DNA of 10,271 nucleotides, from contig JACQAW010000289.1 in NCBI GenBank assembly GCA_016194725.1, positions 1-10,271 on the forward strand. Direction: 5' to 3'. The position numbers were made by a program, and so were the translations under genes. Below the pieces are notes generated by a model. That model was given only the letters and a program-made list of their open reading frames with translations. It searched no databases and was not told the origin of the DNA. This document shows positions 6,798 through 10,271 of the stretch, in pieces (the stretch's first letter is position 1; every line of letters starts with the position of its first letter). The DNA comes from Deltaproteobacteria bacterium (lineage in GTDB: Bacteria > Bdellovibrionota > UBA1018 > UBA923).

Positions 6798-9700
6798 AAG
6801 TCTGAAATCTTGATCTCGAGCACGTTGCCGCCGGCGTCGACCTTCATGAAGGTGTTCGACATATTGTCGCCCGGAGTTCCGAAATCGAACTCCAGCGCCT
6901 GATCGCCCTTCCTGAGCACCACGCCCAGCTTTTCGCCCGAGCCGGCCATCTGCTTGTCAAACGGCGCTACCGAGCTGTTCCAACGCGCTTCGACATCCCG
7001 GAATTTTTTCCACTCCGGCGATCCTTCCTTCAGCTTGGCGGCATAACGGTCCGACTCCACCCACCGCGTGCCCGCCGGCGCGCCGTCAATCTGCCCCAGC
7101 GTCACCTTTTCGACGTCCGAAAATCCGGTATCGGAGACGTTTTCCAAACCATCCACCATGGTCACCTTGATTTCACCGCCCATCAGACTATTCAAGCGGG
7201 GCACCACGGTCTCGCGCAGCACTTTTCCATACGCCCGTTGCCGCTGAATCATGACGGCAATCTTGCGGTCGATTTCGGGTGGAACCGTGCCGCCCTTGGG
7301 AATCGACGCCTTCATCTCGTCGATCACGCGTTTGTATTTCATCGCCGCGCCCAGGTCGCGCTTCTTGATCGCCGCAGCAATTCGTCTTCTGAACTGCTTC
7401 TGGGTGTTTTCCCATATCAGCTCGCGATCATAAATCTTCGCGGCCCGCAGCTTGTTCGTGGGGTTTTCGAAAACACTTTGAAAGCCGCCCTTACCCAGGG
7501 GTTTTAGCTTCGCAGCGGGCGCCGCGCCCGCGCCTTCGCGCACCAGCTGCTCGCGCGTTTTACCCAGGTTGGAGTAATTGACCTCGGGCTCCACCATGGG
7601 CTTGCCCCCCGGCAGTGGCGACTTGAGCTCGATTTCAGGCGCCGTAACTTCAGGCGCGCCCTTTTCAGCCGAGAAGCCGTACTCCACCCTATCCATGCCC
7701 TTCTTGCCGTTGGGCTTGAGTTTTTTCCTGGGGGCCGGCGCCTCGGCATCGATTTTTGGCAGCGCCCGATCGCGCGGCATCTTGATTTCGATCGGATTTT
7801 CGCCGTTCGGACGCAACCCATCCGGCTTGGTCGGACGACCCGTGGGTGTGTCAGCTACTACCGGAGCGCCCACTGCCGGCTGCTGTGAAATTTCGGTTCC
7901 GTTAACGGGTTTTCCCGCCTGCCCCGACTCCGGTTCCAAGGGATTGCCCCTGGGCTTCGACGAGGCCGACAAGTCCACCGGCGACTCCATCGTTCCGTTG
8001 GCCAGCGCGTCTTCGCCAATGGCCTTTTCAATTCCGCTCAGCGCCTTGGCATCGCCACCAGCGGCGCCAATCTGCGCGGCATATTTCAGCAGCTTGGCCT
8101 TGCTCAGATATTTGGCAAGCTTGAGAATGCCATGCCCGCCTTCCAGCGCGGCAAACCCGCCGGCCAGCACCGCTGCCTCGATAGCCGACTCATACTGCTC
8201 GCGGGCGGACAGATAGTCGTCAGTGGAGCAGAACGCTTTTCCCTCGGTGCCCTTCTGCTGTTCCTGGCATTCCCTGATCCAATCCACGCGATTCGAAGCC
8301 AGCAGCAAATCGCTTCCAGCCATGCCCAGCATCACTCCGGCGCACGGCACTCCCACGAAAGGCCCGCTCATTATGGTGCCCGCCGTGCAACCCACGGCCA
8401 CCAGCACCTGAGCTTCATCACGTCCGGCCGTGATGTCATCAGCCTTGCGCTTCAGGCACCGTTGCATCGAATCGAAAACACCGAAAGGCGGCGTATGCAC
8501 GGTGTCCGAGGTAAGTCCGGGCAGACGCACCAGATCGATCCAGCTCACGCTGTCGCTGTTCTGGCCCCACCCGCCGCTGTCGTTGCTGTTGTTGCAGGCC
8601 TTGCCGATATTTTTTGAGATCGCGTTCGAAATTTTTCTGCGCGTGTCGGCCAGCACTTTTGGCAAAGTGTCGGGCGTTGCGCCGGCGATCGCATTGATTG
8701 CGGGCAGGTCGTCCATGTTTTTGGGTTGCTCATCGCGCGCCGAAAAAACGGGATAGCGCTCCAGGCCCTTACGCACAAGCCGTTTCATCTGGTCCAGCCG
8801 CTCCAGAGCAGCGGGATACGCCGGGTTGTAGTCGCATTCCCGCGTTTCGCCGTTGTGGTGGCAGTTGATCCACTTCGGCACGGCTTCGGCTTCGCGCTGG
8901 GCGCGAACGAAGCCCTGCATTTTACGGGCGGTTTCTTGAAGTCTCGACAGATTTTCAGCCGAATTGGCGTCTTCGAAATTTTTCTTTTCGGCGGCATTCA
9001 AAGGGGTTTCAGCGGCCGCGATACCTGCCTTGAACCGGTCGCAGCCCTTGGGCAAGCCCGCCAGCGGCGCCCCGATTACCTCGCGATGCGTTTTCATCAG
9101 CGCATCCACCGAGCGAATCCGCAGCAGGTCGATGTAGTTCACCAGCACGCCCGGGTTATTGAAAATCTTCTGCACTTCGTCGGTAAACGCGCCCAGGCCC
9201 GAGGCGGTCAGGTCGGCGCATCTGATTTCGATCGCGCTGACATTGCCGTTCTGGCAGTCACGGAAAATCGGGTCGAGCTTTCCGGTTCCGGGCGGTACGT
9301 TCATGGGTTTCTTGTTCGCGGTAAGCGGCGGCTTCCTGGGCACGCCCAGGCCAAAATTTCCCGACCCGGGATCGCAGACGCTCACGCCGGCAAGCTCTGG
9401 GGCGGTTTTTTCCCTGAGCTTGTTTTCGAGCGCCGCGCCTTTTTCGAGCAGCTTTACCTTCGCGGCGAAACCCAGGCCGGCCTGGGTCAGGCGCGTGCAA
9501 TCGCGTGCGGGTTTTTTTTCCGAAGCCGCTTCGCAGACGGCGACCGCATCGGCGACCAGCGCTTTCCAATCCGAATTCCAGTTCGGCTTCGAGATATCGA
9601 CGGCGTGGTCCTCTTCATTCACGCTGATTTTGATCGCAGATCGTTTTCCGGCTTCGGTGGTCAGCAGCCCGCGAATATCGTGCGCCGGTGACGACGGCGC

Positions 9701-10132
9701 CATGAAACGAATCGGAAGCCCGCTCGTGTTCACCACGAACTGTCCGTACTTCGCCGAGCAGTCGTTCAACGCGCCGTCGGCCGTCTCGCGAATACAGCTG
9801 AGCAGATCGCCCAGCTGGCCGCGGCGCTTTTCGCAAATGGGTTTGCAGCGCGGTTCGACGTTGTAATCAACTTTGCCGTCGTGGGTGTAATCGCAGATGC
9901 TGGGGTCTTCCACTTTATTGAAGACGGCGAGCGCCTCGGTGTCTGGCGCTGCATGCAGCTGCCGACCCAAAGCCGACTTGGAGTCGACTAAGGCGCCATC
10001 CCTGCAATATTTAAGCTCTTTTGCCGAGGCACTGCCGCCTGCACCAAGCGCAAGAAACAACACGGCCAGAGCCAGCCACGGTCTGAATTTCAAGATTTCC
10101 CCCAATCCTGAAATTTTAAATTGTCCGATCAC
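6794..10132 (-). CDS. Large Sec-exported multidomain protein with kinase-like C-terminal region
   Basis: A single intact frame of 1112 codons that I do not recognise as a named family. The hydrophobic core RPWLALAVLFLALGAG (about 17-32) and ASA before Lys38 mark a Sec signal peptide. Two starts are possible: GTG at 10132 (AAGGAAAGG, 9 bases upstream) and TTG at 10093 (GGGGG, 5 bases upstream), which gives a more compact signal peptide MKFRPWLAL. Residues 38-570 carry many spaced cysteines (43, 80, 96, 100 and more), suggesting disulfides. Two Gly/Ala-rich hydrophobic stretches lie at about 575-613 and 646-690. A Pro/Lys-rich linker covers 720-870. From about 875, LKPLGKGGFQSVFENPTNK followed by AAKIYD resembles the Gly-loop and VAIK lysine of protein kinases. 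Possible later motifs are DFGTPGDN near 1083 and a terminal GNVLEIKISDF. It could be an exported or contact-delivered effector (inference). Confidence 0.75.
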   Translation of the reverse strand: MIGQFKISGLGEILKFRPWLALAVLFLALGAGGSASAKELKYCRDGALVDSKSALGRQLHAAPDTEALAVFNKVEDPSICDYTHDGKVDYNVEPRCKPICEKRRGQLGDLLSCIRETADGALNDCSAKYGQFVVNTSGLPIRFMAPSSPAHDIRGLLTTEAGKRSAIKISVNEEDHAVDISKPNWNSDWKALVADAVAVCEAASEKKPARDCTRLTQAGLGFAAKVKLLEKGAALENKLREKTAPELAGVSVCDPGSGNFGLGVPRKPPLTANKKPMNVPPGTGKLDPIFRDCQNGNVSAIEIRCADLTASGLGAFTDEVQKIFNNPGVLVNYIDLLRIRSVDALMKTHREVIGAPLAGLPKGCDRFKAGIAAAETPLNAAEKKNFEDANSAENLSRLQETARKMQGFVRAQREAEAVPKWINCHHNGETRECDYNPAYPAALERLDQMKRLVRKGLERYPVFSARDEQPKNMDDLPAINAIAGATPDTLPKVLADTRRKISNAISKNIGKACNNSNDSGGWGQNSDSVSWIDLVRLPGLTSDTVHTPPFGVFDSMQRCLKRKADDITAGRDEAQVLVAVGCTAGTIMSGPFVGVPCAGVMLGMAGSDLLLASNRVDWIRECQEQQKGTEGKAFCSTDDYLSAREQYESAIEAAVLAGGFAALEGGHGILKLAKYLSKAKLLKYAAQIGAAGGDAKALSGIEKAIGEDALANGTMESPVDLSASSKPRGNPLEPESGQAGKPVNGTEISQQPAVGAPVVADTPTGRPTKPDGLRPNGENPIEIKMPRDRALPKIDAEAPAPRKKLKPNGKKGMDRVEYGFSAEKGAPEVTAPEIELKSPLPGGKPMVEPEVNYSNLGKTREQLVREGAGAAPAAKLKPLGKGGFQSVFENPTNKLRAAKIYDRELIWENTQKQFRRRIAAAIKKRDLGAAMKYKRVIDEMKASIPKGGTVPPEIDRKIAVMIQRQRAYGKVLRETVVPRLNSLMGGEIKVTMVDGLENVSDTGFSDVEKVTLGQIDGAPAGTRWVESDRYAAKLKEGSPEWKKFRDVEARWNSSVAPFDKQMAGSGEKLGVVLRKGDQALEFDFGTPGDNMSNTFMKVDAGGNVLEIKISDF

Positions 10133-10239
10133 TTATATCAACCTTTCCTTCAAAACCCTTTCAGCACAAATTGACCGCCCTATTTAATCTTTTGATTACA
10201 AATAGTTATCAATTCAAAAGCAGCATTGAAGATTACACA
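10133..10239. other. AT-rich upstream region of the large exported-protein gene
   Basis: Reading on the minus strand, this must contain the promoter and leader of the large gene. A ribosome-binding-like AAGGAAAGG lies just above the GTG at 10132. TGTAAT (about 10196-10201 on the minus strand) resembles a -10 box, but no convincing -35 pairs with it. The heptamer GATTACA occurs twice on the plus strand, at 10194-10200 and 10231-10237. No RNA gene is recognised. Confidence 0.35.
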
Positions 10240-10259
10240 TTGACACGGCGTGTAAAAGT
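10237..10259 (+). promoter_or_regulatory. Palindromic candidate operator inside the promoter
   Basis: The perfect inverted repeat ACACG-G-CGTGT (10243-10253) overlaps the last three bases of the -35 box and the spacer. Extending outward around the centre at 10248, 9 of 11 base pairs are complementary over 10237-10259. A dimeric repressor bound here would block RNA polymerase. The assignment rests on symmetry and position only. Confidence 0.45.
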
Positions 10260-10267
10260 TATATAAT
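10240..10267 (+). promoter_or_regulatory. Consensus sigma-70 promoter reading out of the window
   Basis: TTGACA at 10240-10245 and TATAAT at 10262-10267 are both perfect consensus boxes, separated by 16 bases. The start of transcription would fall just beyond the right edge, so the driven gene is not visible. It is divergent from the large minus-strand gene. Such a close match usually marks a strongly expressed gene or a strong promoter held down by a repressor. Confidence 0.75.
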
Positions 10268-10271
10268 GCAG

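Noticed and set aside
8726..9691. Plus-strand open frame of 321 codons opposite the giant gene
   Set aside because: The minus-strand frame is open over 3.3 kb with a signal peptide and ribosome binding site; the plus-strand frame has no such support.
10194..10237. Two direct copies of GATTACA upstream of the giant gene
   Set aside because: A heptamer repeated once in AT-rich DNA is expected by chance fairly often, and the 37-base offset is not a clean multiple of the helical turn.

Overview
The window comes from a Gram-negative (diderm) bacterium with moderately high GC. The evidence is a complete tolQ-tolR-tolA-tolB run, several Sec signal peptides and a lipobox. The gene mix (Tol operon, large Sec-exported Cys-containing protein, HEARH-type lipoprotein remnant, SxtJ/DUF5989/carbamoyltransferase cassette) would suit a Bdellovibrionota or other former-deltaproteobacterial lineage. 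That placement is inference, not proof. No rRNA, tRNA, CRISPR array, insertion sequence or integrase is visible.

Left part (1-1565, minus strand). A compact three-gene cassette is read right to left: an SxtJ-family membrane protein, a 49-residue DUF5989 membrane peptide, and a NodU/CmcH/SxtI-type carbamoyltransferase that runs off the left edge. This arrangement is expected for carbamoylation of a cell-surface glycan or a secondary metabolite; the substrate cannot be told from here.

Middle-left (1566-2452, plus strand). A short intergenic region is followed by a small exported protein of unknown function. It overlaps by ATGA a lipoprotein gene that is broken. The zinc-metallopeptidase-like motif HEARH of that gene lies in a different frame from its signal peptide and its C-terminus, so it reads as a decaying gene or as a place with indel errors.

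Centre (2453-6797, plus strand). A degenerate CPBP-like membrane protein precedes the Tol envelope machine. TolQ and TolR form the proton-driven stator. TolA is a TonB/TolA-like energy transducer with a single anchor helix, an S-x3-H motif and a TonB-type C-terminal domain. TolB is the periplasmic beta-propeller. The usual next gene, pal, is absent.

Right part (6794-10132, minus strand). One long gene converges on tolB and overlaps its stop codon by 3 bases. It encodes a roughly 1100-residue Sec-exported protein: a Cys-containing N-terminal half, two hydrophobic Gly/Ala-rich stretches, a Pro/Lys-rich linker, and a C-terminal domain whose beginning resembles a protein-kinase N-lobe. This is the least explained and most interesting gene here. 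Upstream of it, at the right edge, a consensus sigma-70 promoter points out of the window. A near-perfect palindrome overlaps its -35 box and spacer, which suggests a repressor-controlled gene just beyond the edge.
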